Assembly (NCBI GenBank): GCA_914767715.1
Contig: OU612065.1
Span: forward strand, 16,182,001-16,246,000
From: Membranipora membranacea
Taxonomy: Eukaryota; Bryozoa; Gymnolaemata; Cheilostomatida; Membraniporidae
Reading direction: 5' to 3'
DNA length: 64,000 nucleotides
In this document: positions 46,820 through 59,217 of the stretch, in pieces
Layout of the letters: each line of letters starts with the position of its first letter
Position numbering within the stretch: position 1 is the first letter of the stretch
The notes under the pieces: model-generated
Database searches by the model: none
The model's input: only the letters and a program-made list of their open reading frames with translations
Told to the model about the DNA's origin: nothing
Translations under genes and position numbers: made by a program

Positions 46820-47750
46820 CTACTGTATACTGCAACATCTTTCAGCACTAGGCCCATTACATTTGCAAACATGACATATGGCAAGAGGAGTTCTACCACT
46901 TGTAGGAATTTCACAATCATTGGAACTCCATTTGTATTCAATTGAGGGCGGCCAAACGAAGACAAAACTCATTTGCATGATGGAACAGCGACTTTCTGTG
47001 GTTGAAATGATTGGCTGGCCCGCTGACCAGTTCTGATAACCAGCGCTCACAGCTGCTGACCCACAAGCCCATCTCATTACTGGTGGACTGTCGATACTTC
47101 GAGAGCTCGCTCCAATCCAGAAAGAATGGTTGATACGTACTGACCATGCTGAAAGAAAACAGATAAGTTGAAATCAGTACAAATAGAAATAAGTTTTTTC
47201 TGATCAAGGGCTAATCATCCAATGGTTTGCAAGCTGAAACACTGACGCTGTAATTACATACATAAGAATACATACGTAAAGTGTTGATCCAATTTTCGAT
47301 GAATGTTTGTTGGGAAAAACTGTCAATCTTCACAAGCTCCCCATTATATCCCTTTCGGCATCCTTCGCTAGCCAAGTTATATCTTTGTGTGCTGTCCACT
47401 AGTATATATTCTCCACATCCCGATTCTACAATAATGGATTAATTTAAATCCTCTCCAATGTTCTCCTGTCAAGTAAAGGAGATGTACACGAGAGTTGTTT
47501 GCCTAGCTTGATGGACTCATTAAGGAGGGATACAGCAAACAGCCAGTTCATGGAAAGTGGAGGTAGCCTTGTCAAGTGGCCGCATGACAAGGCTAATGTG
47601 GAGATCCCTGTAATTAACCACCATAGAAAAAGAGAATAAAATGATGTACAGAATAAATTTATTGAACCACTTACGATCTGTTTTCTTGTAAGTTTGAGCA
47701 TGTGATACAGCACACACAGCAAAGCACAACAGGGCACAAAGAGAATTCAT
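46820..47750 (-). CDS. Secreted C-type-lectin-like protein 2 (3 exons, 184 aa)
   Basis: Exons 47675-47750, 47276-47425 and 46820-47148 give 555 nt in frame, with exon sizes and phases identical to lectin 1 except for the last exon, which is 9 nt longer. Signal peptide with core CALLCFAVCAV, then one C-type lectin domain: CGEYILVD, GCRKGYNGELVKIDS, HSFWIGA, NWSAGQP, KWSSNDC, AICHVC and a tail ending RCCSIQ. As in lectin 1, EPN/QPD is replaced by GQPIIST. The pair is an evident tandem duplication. A TATA-like ATATATA lies about 75 nt upstream (47823-47829), and AATAAA about 50 nt downstream. Its role is unknown; secretion and the lectin fold suggest extracellular recognition or a matrix function. 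Confidence 0.88.
47565..47594. repeat. Short palindromic repeat, AGCCTTG family (copy 3)
   Basis: AGCCTTGTCAAG on the left and TGACAAGGCT on the right around a GTGGCCGCA centre. It lies in intron 1 of lectin 2. Confidence 0.75.
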
Positions 47751-47929
47751 AGTAGTAGGAGTGAGGCAATTCTCAGCTTGGTGACCATCTCAAGTATGAC
47801 GCTAGAGAGGCAATAATTCTACTATATATCCAAATCTTTCTGATCCTAAACATGGCGAAACACCCTGCACTTGCTGGTATTAGACATATTTTTGACAGGT
47901 TATGTGACAAAAAGATGACATGTGACACC

Positions 47930-47960
47930 TGAGGTGACAGAAATCAAGATGGATTGGTTA
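47930..47960 (-). promoter_or_regulatory. Upstream block shared by the two lectin genes (lectin 2 copy)
   Basis: Same CTGAGGTGACAGAAATCAAG block as at 45968, at a similar distance from the start codon. Confidence 0.35.
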
Positions 47961-47989
47961 GAAAGATTCGAGTCTAGAGATCAAATGAA

Positions 47990-49230
47990 CCAATGAACTC
48001 CCTCTACCTTGAAGAACCGAGTCTGAACTATAGAACTTATATCAAATAATTATTAATCAAGTTCATTACTTGTACTACGCAGAGCTGTAGTACCAAAAAC
48101 TGGTAGGGGAGGCAAAAATCAAGGAGTGTGAAAAGCAACATCAGGTGGGGTGCTGTAAGCTTTTTGTGTGGGGTCTCAACTCTCAACAGTGTTTAAAGAT
48201 ATTATATAAAAAGTTAACAGAAAGCAAGGAAATCTGATTCAGACGATTCAATCATAGTGTTCATGGTAACTTTTATCAGCTTTCTATGGAGGGGAGGCAT
48301 TGCATCCCTGGAAATACAGTCCTACTTTGACACGAGAAAATTGTGCTTATAAAAAAAACAGCGGCAGGTTTTACAAGCAGGCAACTATTTAAAAACATTA
48401 CAAATCACAGATTAAATGTATAATGATTGTCTGTGATTATATCATTTCTACTTATCATGATGATGGCCGTCTCAGAAGTATGGGATAATCGTAAGATATT
48501 CTGCACCTGGAATTACACCTCATGAGGAGCAGCATAGAGACAATAACTGTAGCAGTGAAATGAGGCAAGTCACAATTGTCCATTATTGTGAAAAAATGAT
48601 TGTATGAGACTAAGAATGAAGAAAACAAAGCTAAAGGTATTGTGGGTAATCTTCGATAATTACAACCATCAACTCCATATTTTATGTGTTATTGAACTGA
48701 GCAGAAAAATACCTTCAGTATTTAGCATGTTTTGCAGTACATACAGGTGTCTGCACAATTCTGGCGTATCGATTTACGGAACATACCATGTATTGATAAA
48801 TTTACAGTGCATGCAGAAATGTTTCATGGTTGACATGATTGAGGAAAAATCAATAATAGGATGGTTACTTGGTGAAAAAAATATTCACAAACTACAATAC
48901 ATATTTCAAAACATGAAATAACTAACATAAATAAATGTCTTAGCATTGCGCAAGTACTAGTATGTATTTTTTACGACAATTTGGAGTTGCTCCCTTCAAC
49001 CCCGAGTGCAGGAGAGCCATGCAGGACAAACTTGATCGCGCAACCAATACCTATGGGTCGGCAGTCTGCCGATGAAATTTGGTATGAATGGCATATAAAA
49101 ATCACAGAAATATATAAATAGTAAAATCCTTACTGCTTATTTTGTCAACTGACCCGGGACAAAGCTGCACCCCCTTACTTCTGGGCCCATTTCTCACAAT
49201 GACCAAGGAGTAACAGACTGGGCCACTCAA
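47990..49230. other. Intergenic stretch between lectin 2 and the ZER1-like gene
   Basis: The 105-codon plus frame at 48604-48921 has no recognisable motif and is not called. Otherwise no feature. Confidence 0.45.
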
Positions 49231-52200
49231 CTAATAAGGATGGTCAAAATACTGTTTGCAATTGAATTGTATTATATCTATCAGCTGTATAATACTTTTA
49301 TTTTGCTTTTGAGGATTACTCTTCAGTTCGTCTATCAACTCAATTCCTCCTTCTTCTTTCAGCAGAGGGCAATATTTCTGGGCTGTGCAATAAAATAGTA
49401 ATACCACTGAATTAGATTCTTCTCTATGGAATTCAATGAGTAATACATATTTTGTTAGTTTTCTTATCACTCAAAAAAGAGAAGACGACAGTGTAAACAA
49501 TATCAAAGCTTATCAAAGCAGCCAAATCCGATGCTGAAACATGGTGATTAGTAAAATCCAATTAAACTGTATCACAAAAAATTAATATATATTTCTATCA
49601 GTATGTCTTAGGATAGATGACTATCAGAATCTGTAATAATTAAAATGTGCTACTAACCAAAATATCACATCTAAGAACCAACTAAAGACAATCTCCTGAT
49701 CAATGTTTTAGCTTTGAAGTTTACAGGATTGAGTCTTGCTGAAAAGGTCTAGTTAAAACAAGTAATCCACTTTATATTATATGATGTATCAATAAGTCGC
49801 ATGCTTACCAGAGACAGTTGTGAGATTACATAAAGCCCACACAGCCCAGTATCTGACCTCAATAGTATGCTCACATTGTAGCAGCATCAGTATGGGTTTG
49901 AATGAACTGCAAAAAATGAAGAACATGACACAGTTTGCAGATTACACAACAAAGGACAGTGTTGGATATCAGTTAATATGAACCAGGTACATCATTTATG
50001 GTTTGATTACTCAGGGTGTTAAGTTTGGAGTATAATTGGGTGGACCAAAACCACCAGGTCACTCATGTCACCCCAAATGTAAAGTATTTATCAGCTCTGC
50101 CCATATTCTTCGTAATGAATGGTATACAAAGTTGAAGTTGTTTGATTTTTAGTAATTACGTTAGAGCGAATTACCATTTCTATGACTGCAAAGGCTATGT
50201 TATTAAATTGTCAGATTACCGATAGTTGATACTCCGAGATGTTCCTGTATCCCAGCTCCATACAGCTTTAGTCAGTGCCTGTAGTATTGCTGGTCGGAGA
50301 TTTGTGGCAGCACTGCCAGAATTGCCCCTATCTGCAACAGATCCGCAAAATAGACCGTAAAAACAATTAATTACTGTAAGGCAAATATTTGGTTTTCATT
50401 TACAAACACATATTTAGCTGAAAAGGTATTTTACAAGCTAACATGCATAGGTGATTGTTGTTCTCAGTGGAAATGAACTGTATATCCATTGAATTATTTC
50501 CTACCTGTTGATGAAGTGGATGCTCCCTCATCATCACTGTTCATTGAATCCATCATTTTGAATGTTTCAACAGAGTTTTCAGCAGAGTAAAAGTATTCAT
50601 ATCCAGTGTACTGGTTGATATAGGCAGAATGGTTGGTTGATTGAGTGGTAGAAGTATCTGGTTTCACATATTCGGAGAGGTCATGTCCATCATACAGTAT
50701 ATGGCAGATTATACCGGCAGCATTGTAGCTGACCTCTATCCCATCAGAGCGCGACCCAAGTAGCTCTCTGTAATAGATAAAGATCAGAAATGTTAATTAG
50801 TAATGTAAGCTTGGTAATTCTATCACATTCCACTTGCCTGCACAACTACCCATTAAAGTTTCAAAACCTCTGAAATGTTTAAAAACAATATAATTATATT
50901 ATTCATTTAAAATAGAAAGATTCTGGCAATGCTAAATATTGGTTTATTTGAACCTAAAGCCGGCACTTTGACAAAATATGGGGCTAAAGGGTATGTAGCA
51001 TTTAGCCACTCCCACATCAACAAACTTGTTACCTGAATAAATTGAGATATGTGGGATGTAGGAACCTCTGTCTAAGTGACTGCACTTCCGCTACGTTCCC
51101 CTGTAATAAACATATGTTACTTCACTACATGCTCAGCAAATTACTGGAAGTCAGTCAACTAAAATCCAGTTTTAATCTGCAGCATCATATTTTGTAAAGT
51201 CATCCAATGCAATCAATGGGACTCAAAAAAATTGCGGAATCACAGATTGATCTCTACTTGGCTGAAGATCTAAGCCGATACTCACTTGAATATCATTCTA
51301 AGAGTTAGCCACACTGATGACGTGTTACACTATTGCATGTATATCTCTGATAGATAGATAGAGAGTGAACTAATTCACTTAGCATAAGTATCATCACAAT
51401 CAATTTAATGTGATGAGCCGAGTTCAATTTGACTAATAAGGGACGGGTACATGTAAGGTACTCGTACTAAATTGACTTGATGTCAATGTTAGAGTAATCA
51501 ATACATACCAGGAGACCCATCATGTTTCTGAGCACAGATTCTCTGAGTTTAGGAGTCTCTAGGTCGAGGCGTCCATCCGTCCTTGGAGGACCTTCAACGC
51601 AGAACTTGTTGTAACATTTAATAAACAGTCTGAGACCCTCGCCATCACCATCTCCATCGAGAAATCTCTGACAGTTCTGTGGCGTCTCATCTGTGATATT
51701 CCAGAGAGCGCTCCACGCCATCTCTAATATCTCATCAGGTTTGTCCTCACTTCTCACCTTGTTACGTATTACCCAGAGCATCGTCTACAAATCATATGGT
51801 TTTCATAGTTTTACAGTAACAGAAAATATTGTAACATGATAGGGAATTTGGGATATAAACTCCCTGATTACAACGCATCAGAGAGTTTGGAACATTTGCT
51901 TGTATATGGAGGTTCTCCCCATAGATTGGTCACGCTGCAGCTACGACCAGTCAAGGGATTTGTATTATCACCTTATAATTTTAGTCAAGGACAGACAATC
52001 TACAATGAGTGAATTACTGCGAGCAGGGAGTTTTGAACAGCTGATCCCAAACTCACTGCTGCTGCTTCAGAAATGTAGACTTTTGATTTAGGGATATTTC
52101 TGAAGTGGAAACTGGATTCTATGTCAAAAAAAGAGAAAATGATTTCAATATTTTCATTAACATGTATAGGAACTTTGTGCAGTGCTGGCTTAAAAGAAGC

Positions 52201-55200
52201 AAGTATTAGCCAAAGAGAATGAGGTAATGACCTCACCTTGACAGCTCCCTGGTCGCCAACGAGTAATTTCTCAACATTGTCCACACTCCTGACCACATTA
52301 TTCAGCATGTAGAGAGAAATACGCTGTAAAAAGCTGTCCTGTCTCTGGTGTAAATCTGAGTTTCTGATCACCAGTAACAATATCACCACGATATCTTTGT
52401 ATATGAATACCTGAAATATCCACCAGAGGGAGTTGCTGTAACGCTTGGAATGTTGGTTGAAGCATACCACATTTCAGGGACTTTGAAAACAGGTATCTAC
52501 TCAGTAATTTCTAGCTGAACTGACCATTTTTTTACTCACAGAATGGTTAGACCATTGCATAACAATACTTACTATGTCTTCTGGCAAGGTAAAATTGCAC
52601 AAAGTGAGTAATCCATTTTTCAGCATCTAAAATAAGGAAATTTTTTTATGATTTGCAAGCATTACACCAGAAATTATTGATAGTGTGAATTCTATTCCAT
52701 CAATATTAAGCCACCTCATGCTGTGTTTCAAGGGTTCAATCCTGTCACTTTAAGTAGTATACCATTATCGACCACAACAAGGAAACACAACTGACAGCAA
52801 TCAACCAACTCTTAATGTAAATGAATCTTTTGTACAGCAATCATAGACACACCGGTCCCCGGTACCGTTCACTTACAGATTTATCACCAAGATGAGTATC
52901 CATGGCATCATACAGTGTCCTCACAGCCTTGCGTATAAGTCTGGGTGAGGCGTATTCATGAAGGTCTGGAAAAGTAACTCTGGAGCTCACCATGTAATAC
53001 ATCGCAGCACTACAATAAAAATTTTCCAAATAAGGAACTGTTTCAGAACAGAAGGCTATTAACATCCTGTTTAAGGTGCCATATGAGAGTCTCAAAGGTC
53101 TGCTTACCGACCTTCACAATTTGTAGGCGCACAAATGAAATCTTAATTATCAAATCAAGAATGTGGCGGGGTCAAAATATGGTTAATTTTTGTGTTTCAG
53201 GGGACATTTTGCAAAAATGTGAGATGTGATTAGCGATATCAAGCCTAGTGATTGTAAAGTGAAACTTCATACATGTATTATTGATTAAGACTCTGTTATT
53301 ACTTACCTAGCAAGTATTTGAAGGTCAAGGTTATCTTTGCTCCGTCTCATCACATCGCATATCAGATGTAAGCATTCACTGTAAAGGATATAAAAACATC
53401 AGGTTTAAACATTAACAAGCTTTGTTGTGTCCCCCCCCCCCCCCAACAACAAAGCTCGTCAAGACAGGCTATTTCCACTTTCTCAATGAATATTTGAACA
53501 TATGTGTTCGATTGGAAGGACATATGCCATCTAAAACAAGCTTAACAGTGTGACTCCTGAAATTATTAGACAACGTACTAGACACCAACCTGTAATCTTT
53601 GATCTGATTTCGAGGACCCTCTTTGAGTTCTGTGTACAGATCAGTAAGAGCATCAGATGTATAGGATGGTCGTCTCTTTGTGTAAACTCTCAGTGCTTCC
53701 AGTAATTGGTTTATATTGTTCTGGCCTGTTACCTAAAGGTTAGACAAAAGTACTGTAAAACAAAAGTCAGGCTACTGATATAAAACAAAATGGTGATGGC
53801 GACCAGCCACCCACTTGTCATTAAGTAAAAATACAGACAACCCAGCGGCAGTTGATCACAAAACATCGAATTAGAATTAATGTTCCTGTGATCAAAAAGA
53901 ATTCCACCCAACTTCGGCCTCAAAAAGATAAAATAAAAAGGTGCCTTTGTGATATGAGCATAAAATGTAAATCAAAAAACCTCCAGCCTACAAACACTCC
54001 TCATACTGGACAAAATTTGATTTGTTCAACCTTCATATTGTTGCATCCCATACTCTTCTTGACGATTCCATCGAATTGTTACTACGCCACATTGGATAAT
54101 GTGGTTTCGCGTCATCAAAAACCAAATTCATTGATAATTATTGCATGTTTTGCTTCTGTCTTACAAAGTTGTCGCCTAATTCATGGGTTGCTTAAAGCTA
54201 TGCCAATCGTATACAGTCTTATCCATTCTATAGATGCAATGACCAGAAATACATATATGTATATGTATATACAGATAATAATGAATATGAATTTTTATTC
54301 AGTTATGACCAGATTATTTTAGATTATACTCACTCTGTCGGCAGGTAGATTTCTCCGAGAGCACACATCTTCTACACAGTCGAACAATCCAAGAAACTCA
54401 AAATGTCTTCCCTTTAATGCAGGTATAGGAATGTAATCACTACAAAAAGAATGCGTCAAGATAATTCACTAGAGGACATGGAAAACCATCTATGAAAGTT
54501 GGGGTAGTGAGAGCCTGATTGTCACCACCTGTCAAAATTTTTTTCCAAGCAGGCAGAGCAAGGGCAAATTGTGTGAGAATGTTTATTGTTCTAACGAGCA
54601 CTAAAATAATTTAAAAAATCTTGCGTCACAAACCTGTCCTTAGTTTCTGGTTGCTCTAATCCAGCTAAATGAGTTCCGGATATGTCTAGGGAAGCAAGCT
54701 TGGGTAAACTCTCAATAAGTATAGACAAAGCTTTGTCCTGATCAGCCATTGGTGGGTAATGGGTAGTAGGATTCAACTTCTTTGTGATTGAGATATCCAA
54801 ATGGCTGGAAAAATAAGACAGTTTCAAGTAAAAGCAACACGCCAGAAAGTCCTTTTTTTCCCATAGCCATCAATGTCTATACTTGGTTAGAGTGAAACAT
54901 TGAATATGTAACAATAACACATTAAAAGAAAAAAGCTAAGCGAAAAAGATTGCATTGTTTCAATCTAAAAAATGGAAACGAAGAATGATGTAAAAGATTC
55001 TAACCAGAGTTTGGTGAGTCGGATCAGCATGGGCAGAAAATAGTTGAGATTGAATCCTTGTGGCAGTACATTATGTAGAGTGAGACTGTTGAGTAGAGGT
55101 AGGCTCCACAGCACGTACATGGTAGGCAGCTCGAAATGGCAGTTACTCAAATCTAGGCACTGGAAACAAGAAAGAATATATTGTCAATAGATTCAAACAG

Positions 55201-56674
55201 TCTGAATTCTGCTTCATTACTAAAATCAAGAATTAATTTCAACCAACATAATTTAACTTTTAATCTAGTACACACTCAGATCTTTTCAGTTGCATGCAAA
55301 ATTTCTTAAGGCATTGAGATGGGCACTAACCTGTAAGTTTTGTAAAGGCTTCAAGAGGCGTTGAAGTTGGAGAGTTCCGCTTTCCTCAACATCATTAACA
55401 CAGAGAACTGAGAGATTGGGGGCGTCTAGTATCAACTTTGGTACAGTAAGCTCCTCTTCGTCTGAGCTTCTCTCGTCCTCTGGCTGACAGAATGACGGAG
55501 GGGGACTATCTGACGGAGGGGGACAATCTACTGCTTCGGCAGCATATGTTTGTTGAGGTGTCAACACCTCCTCCATCTCCTCATCAACGTTAAAAGGACG
55601 ATCACTCAGAAAGAGATCGCTCTTATCGCCAAGAACTAACACCTGCATATTATATAATAATAATATTATATATAATATATAAGTATAGAAAAGAAACTTT
55701 GCATCAACAGGCAATATTTATCCTCTCTTGTCTCCAAAATTAATATCAATCATTTCAATGGATATGCTCACAGCCAATGATTATGAGTTATCAAAGATTT
55801 TGTATTATTGAAAAGAGACTTACCCTTAGAGTTGATTGTATCTTGGCTATATGTTTCTGGATATCTCCCGGTTGCGATAATTCATTGCAACCTGATATAT
55901 CTGTGACAGAAATATTATATTCAATAAGCAGTATGGTGACAACAGGGAATAAAATAAAGTCACTTTATAACTCAGTATTTATTGATTTACGGCTTAATGT
56001 TAGATGTGACGACAACTGCTCATTTGTATAATTTCACCACTGACACATGAAATAGCACATAGATGAGATAAAGAAAAGATGTAACAATGACTATAATTAT
56101 TATGTTGATACCTACCCAGTCTGGTAATAGGGTGCTGTGAGAGCCACTGTAAACTCCAGTCTGTTATTTGGGATTGACTGAGGTCAATAGAACAGATTTT
56201 TGTTCTTTTAGCATCCCTCAGTAAATGGATTACTTTATCGGTGAGAATTAAGCCTTCAGAAATGTATGCAGATATAATGCCTGTCAGAAAAAGAAGAAAA
56301 ATTATAGAAAAATAGGCAAAAAACCTCGAAATTCTTGCTTGATCCCTGGGGACTAAAATTTGCTCACAGTTCAATGATGATATCAGACTCAACCAAATTG
56401 CTTAGATGCCTTGTAAGAATAGAGGACAAACATTAGCGATCAGAATTTATTGTTGAAGTTGATTCTCCAAATTTATAAAAAAATATGTGGACAAACCTTC
56501 AGCCGTTTCAGCGGGTAAGAACACATCACCCCTCAACTCTAGTAAGTCTTGTGATGGAATCTCATGCGCGATCGTCTCGGTGAGGTTTAAAGCGATGAAG
56601 TCCCGACATAAACGCTGCAGGTTATCGGGCTGAAAGCAAATCCTCGGCATCCTTCCTAAAGAAGTACTGCCCAT
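49231..56674 (-). CDS. ZER1: ZER1-like Zyg-11 family ubiquitin-ligase substrate receptor (18 exons, 899 aa)
   Basis: Exons from the start, each low-high: 56497-56674, 56116-56280, 55824-55891, 55331-55642, 55005-55159, 54634-54804, 54334-54439, 53590-53732, 53307-53378, 52877-53009, 52573-52626, 52237-52410, 51509-51784, 51033-51100, 50505-50767, 50220-50331, 49809-49906, 49231-49382. They total 2700 nt in frame. ZER1/ZYG11 proteins recognise N-terminal glycine degrons for CUL2 ligases (family knowledge). Seen: an N-terminal LCRDFIALNL / GDVFLPAE block, LRR segments (SIDLSQSQI, HLDISI, SLDISG, FLGLF) and ARM-like helices with AWSALWNITDETP (600-612), GNVAEVQSLR, DGIEVSYNAAG, YWAVWAL and KYCPLLKEEGG. 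It resembles ZER1 more than ZYG11A/B. It is longer than human ZER1 because of an acidic/proline insert (exon 4) and a Ser/Thr/Tyr-rich insert (exon 15). Confidence 0.9.
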
Positions 56675-56684
56675 TTACTGCCTG

Positions 56685-58226
56685 CTAAAAATATGGAGTA
56701 AATGCTCAATGACTTATAGCTTTATCACCGTTGAACTATATCAATAACATTATGTATAGTTCCTTATTAGGCTAAGGTTGATTGTTTGAAGACTTACTAT
56801 GGCGCAGACAAGTTTATAAAACTACTTGTCCTCTAAATGCGGTTGAATAATGAGGCAAAATAAAGGTGAGCAAACCGACGTTCACAGTCAAGGTTACGAA
56901 AGGGTGAGATAGGCATAATAAAGTTCTGATTCATCCTCCATTCTCCCTTCTCTTGTTCCAATTGATGAAGGAACCAAAGTTGGATGTACTGGGAGAGGAA
57001 TAATTACGGATCCTATTACCTATTTGTAGAACTCAATACTGTGCTATATAAGAGTACTGATTGGAATAAATTAATTACGATTGTAATTAATTGTAATTGT
57101 CAAGGTATCATTATCTAGCAAGGTGATTATTAATAGTTTTATTATTATAGCAAGATCAACTCACTCAAATCAGGTATTATAATAATGATTTTTACACAAC
57201 AATTGAACAAATGGTTTCTTAAGAAAAATCTCTCTCTTTCACTCCTTGGATAGATCAAGGATATATTGATTTCTACCTGTGACTAGGTAAGGTCTGGCCT
57301 TGATTTAGTAGATTCTACTTACTAGTCCAATTTTCATCTATCTATTCTTAATTATCATTATGGCTGGTCTAGTAGTATAGTTAATCAGTTACACCTCAAA
57401 GAATTCATGGTCATACATCAAATACCAACCTGGCTGGATGTGTTGTGGTGACCGTATTGTCTTTATTCCCCCTGACTCCTCAATATTACCAAATGACCTT
57501 GATATTATGACTAAGTACTAGTAAATCTGTGTTTTCCCAAATGTTGTGTTATTTTTAATCCGGAAATGAACAGAAAGTTGCTAGTTTGATTAACTAATTT
57601 TTGTTGTATACTAAGAAGGAACACAACTCCTACCTAAGCAAAACTATTTTGCTCCCCTTCCTCTCCGAAGAGGGAGTTCATTTCTCACATAGTGGTTGCA
57701 CTGTAGCAAACCTCATAATTTGATTTAATATATTGAACAAAAGAAAGACCTGTGCAGATGGCCAAAACTGCCCTCACAGCGAAGTTTTTGAATCATCGCT
57801 GGTCACAGTGAATTCTGCAATGCACCTGGTTCAACATTTTTGAGTTATCCACTCCTTGACTATGCGATTCAAGGAGGGTACAACTTCTTTAATAATACTA
57901 ATGATTTCAGCAGGGGGGGGTTGGAGGGGTATGTTTATCCCACCCTCCCTTATTTCAGTGCGTAGGTAGGGTCTCTCTCACTCCTTAGTCAGAGCAAAGA
58001 ATCTAGTTGACCATTCTCCCGAGTTGACATATACAAGTACTAAAATATAATTTTATTGATGATACAAGATTTCGTTTATGGAAAATCAGCCATATATAGT
58101 TCCATCATTTAGATTTGGTCTTAGAACTTGCGAGATTCTTACATTTTCTGATGTTGCATCAATCATCAAAGCTGTGGAAAGATTTTGCAGTTTTACAGTC
58201 TCTTTTTTGAACAACAAAATCAGTCC
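56685..58226. other. Intergenic stretch upstream of the ZER1-like gene
   Basis: The probable ZER1 promoter lies here, but no TATA or CpG feature is clear on the minus strand. An isolated CTATATAAG at about 57044 faces plus, with no gene to serve. A G8 run lies at 57913-57920. Confidence 0.4.
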
Positions 58227-58233
58227 TTTATTT

Positions 58234-58367
58234 TTACAGCAGCTTGTACACTATTTCGTCAAGGTTCCTCCTTGGTTCGGTGAACACTTCACCATGCATT
58301 GTGTTGTTGCCTCCTCTGTCAGTCAGCATTATAGAATCCATTACGCTCCTCATAATGCGGGGCAATG
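58234..58367 (-). CDS. Possible orphan terminal exon
   Basis: After a pyrimidine-rich CCCTTTTTAG acceptor, a 43-codon frame runs to TAA, and AATAAA (58227-58232) follows within 2 nt. It contains LPRIMRSVMDSIMLTD, GGNNTMHGEVF and EPRRNLDEIVYKLL, which read like a natural C-terminus. No partner exon could be found on the minus strand before OSGEPL1. It may be a stranded exon, a pseudogene piece or chance. Family not recognised. Confidence 0.25.
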
Positions 58368-58522
58368 CTAAAAAGGGATATCAAGGTTGTTGTATACCCT
58401 CGTATATAAAACAAAAACGGATAAAGGTTTCAGATTAGATTCAGGGTAGCTTATTTTTCATCAAATTAAAGGATTCTCTTTGCTATGGCCCGCATTCTAA
58501 GACAAAGAATAATATGTAGCAC

Positions 58523-59040
58523 ATGTTATATAATATATGGCACAGTGATCTTTTTGGTAGCTCAAAAATCAGGAAAACGTACAAAAAACCTGTAAATCAA
58601 GGAGTTATCAAAGGAGTAAGTCTGCTCTTATCTGATGATGATATAAAGAAAGATTTAAATGCTGCATGTTCTGATGTTGAAAGAATCAGCTCAAAGGATG
58701 GCAAGAGATTTCGGGCGGTTAAAGTTTCTTTCATTGAGAGTAACACACTGGAAAAAGTTTTGTCAGAAGGTATCTTGTTGAGATCGATGGGAGACGTAAT
58801 ACTCCAAGTTGAGCTTCCTCATAGAAAATCTCCCAGAAATACAGACATGAAATCGCCTACCAATGCGGTGTACCCAGCAGAACAACCTGACAGCTGACTA
58901 GGAACCAACTAAAACAGGAACAACTCTACGCCAACACTACCAAATATCTACATACACAACATAAGATCGCTTAATCATCAAAAGTTGGATTCCGATCTAC
59001 TAACAAGCAAAAAGAACTGTGCTCTGCGAAAAATCTAAAT
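58523..59040 (+). mobile_element. LINE remnant: ORF1 end and start of endonuclease
   Basis: The frame at 58523-58897 contains an RRM-like ORF1 segment (GVIKGVSLLLSDDDIKKDL, then RFRAVKVSF and VLSEGILLRSM), as in the gag-like ORF1 of many LINEs. After the stop, IYIHNIRSLNHQKLD near 58947-58990 matches the N-terminus of a LINE apurinic endonuclease. Everything beyond about 59040 is lost. Ends are not defined. Confidence 0.6.
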
Positions 59041-59164
59041 TCATGCGTTTTTGTAAATTTTGTTGACATGGTCTGATTTGTCTGATATGGACATTGATCG
59101 GTCAAAATGAAGTAAAATGCAAAAAAAAAATATATATATATAATGTAAGAAGTTTGATTATGGT

Positions 59165-59170
59165 TTTATT
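59165..59170 (-). other. Poly(A) signal of OSGEPL1
   Basis: AATAAA on the minus strand about 48 nt after the OSGEPL1 stop codon. Confidence 0.6.
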
Positions 59171-59217
59171 TCTTGTTTCCATACCGCCCCTTTGGACATC
59201 GTATTTTCCACTCACCG

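Noticed and set aside
48604-48921. 105-codon plus frame between lectin 2 and the ZER1-like gene
   Set aside because: No homology signal, no splice or poly(A) context, and ordinary composition for AT-rich intergenic DNA.
52000-52470. 156-codon minus frame
   Set aside because: Only the part at 52237-52410 is a ZER1-like exon; the rest is read-through into introns.
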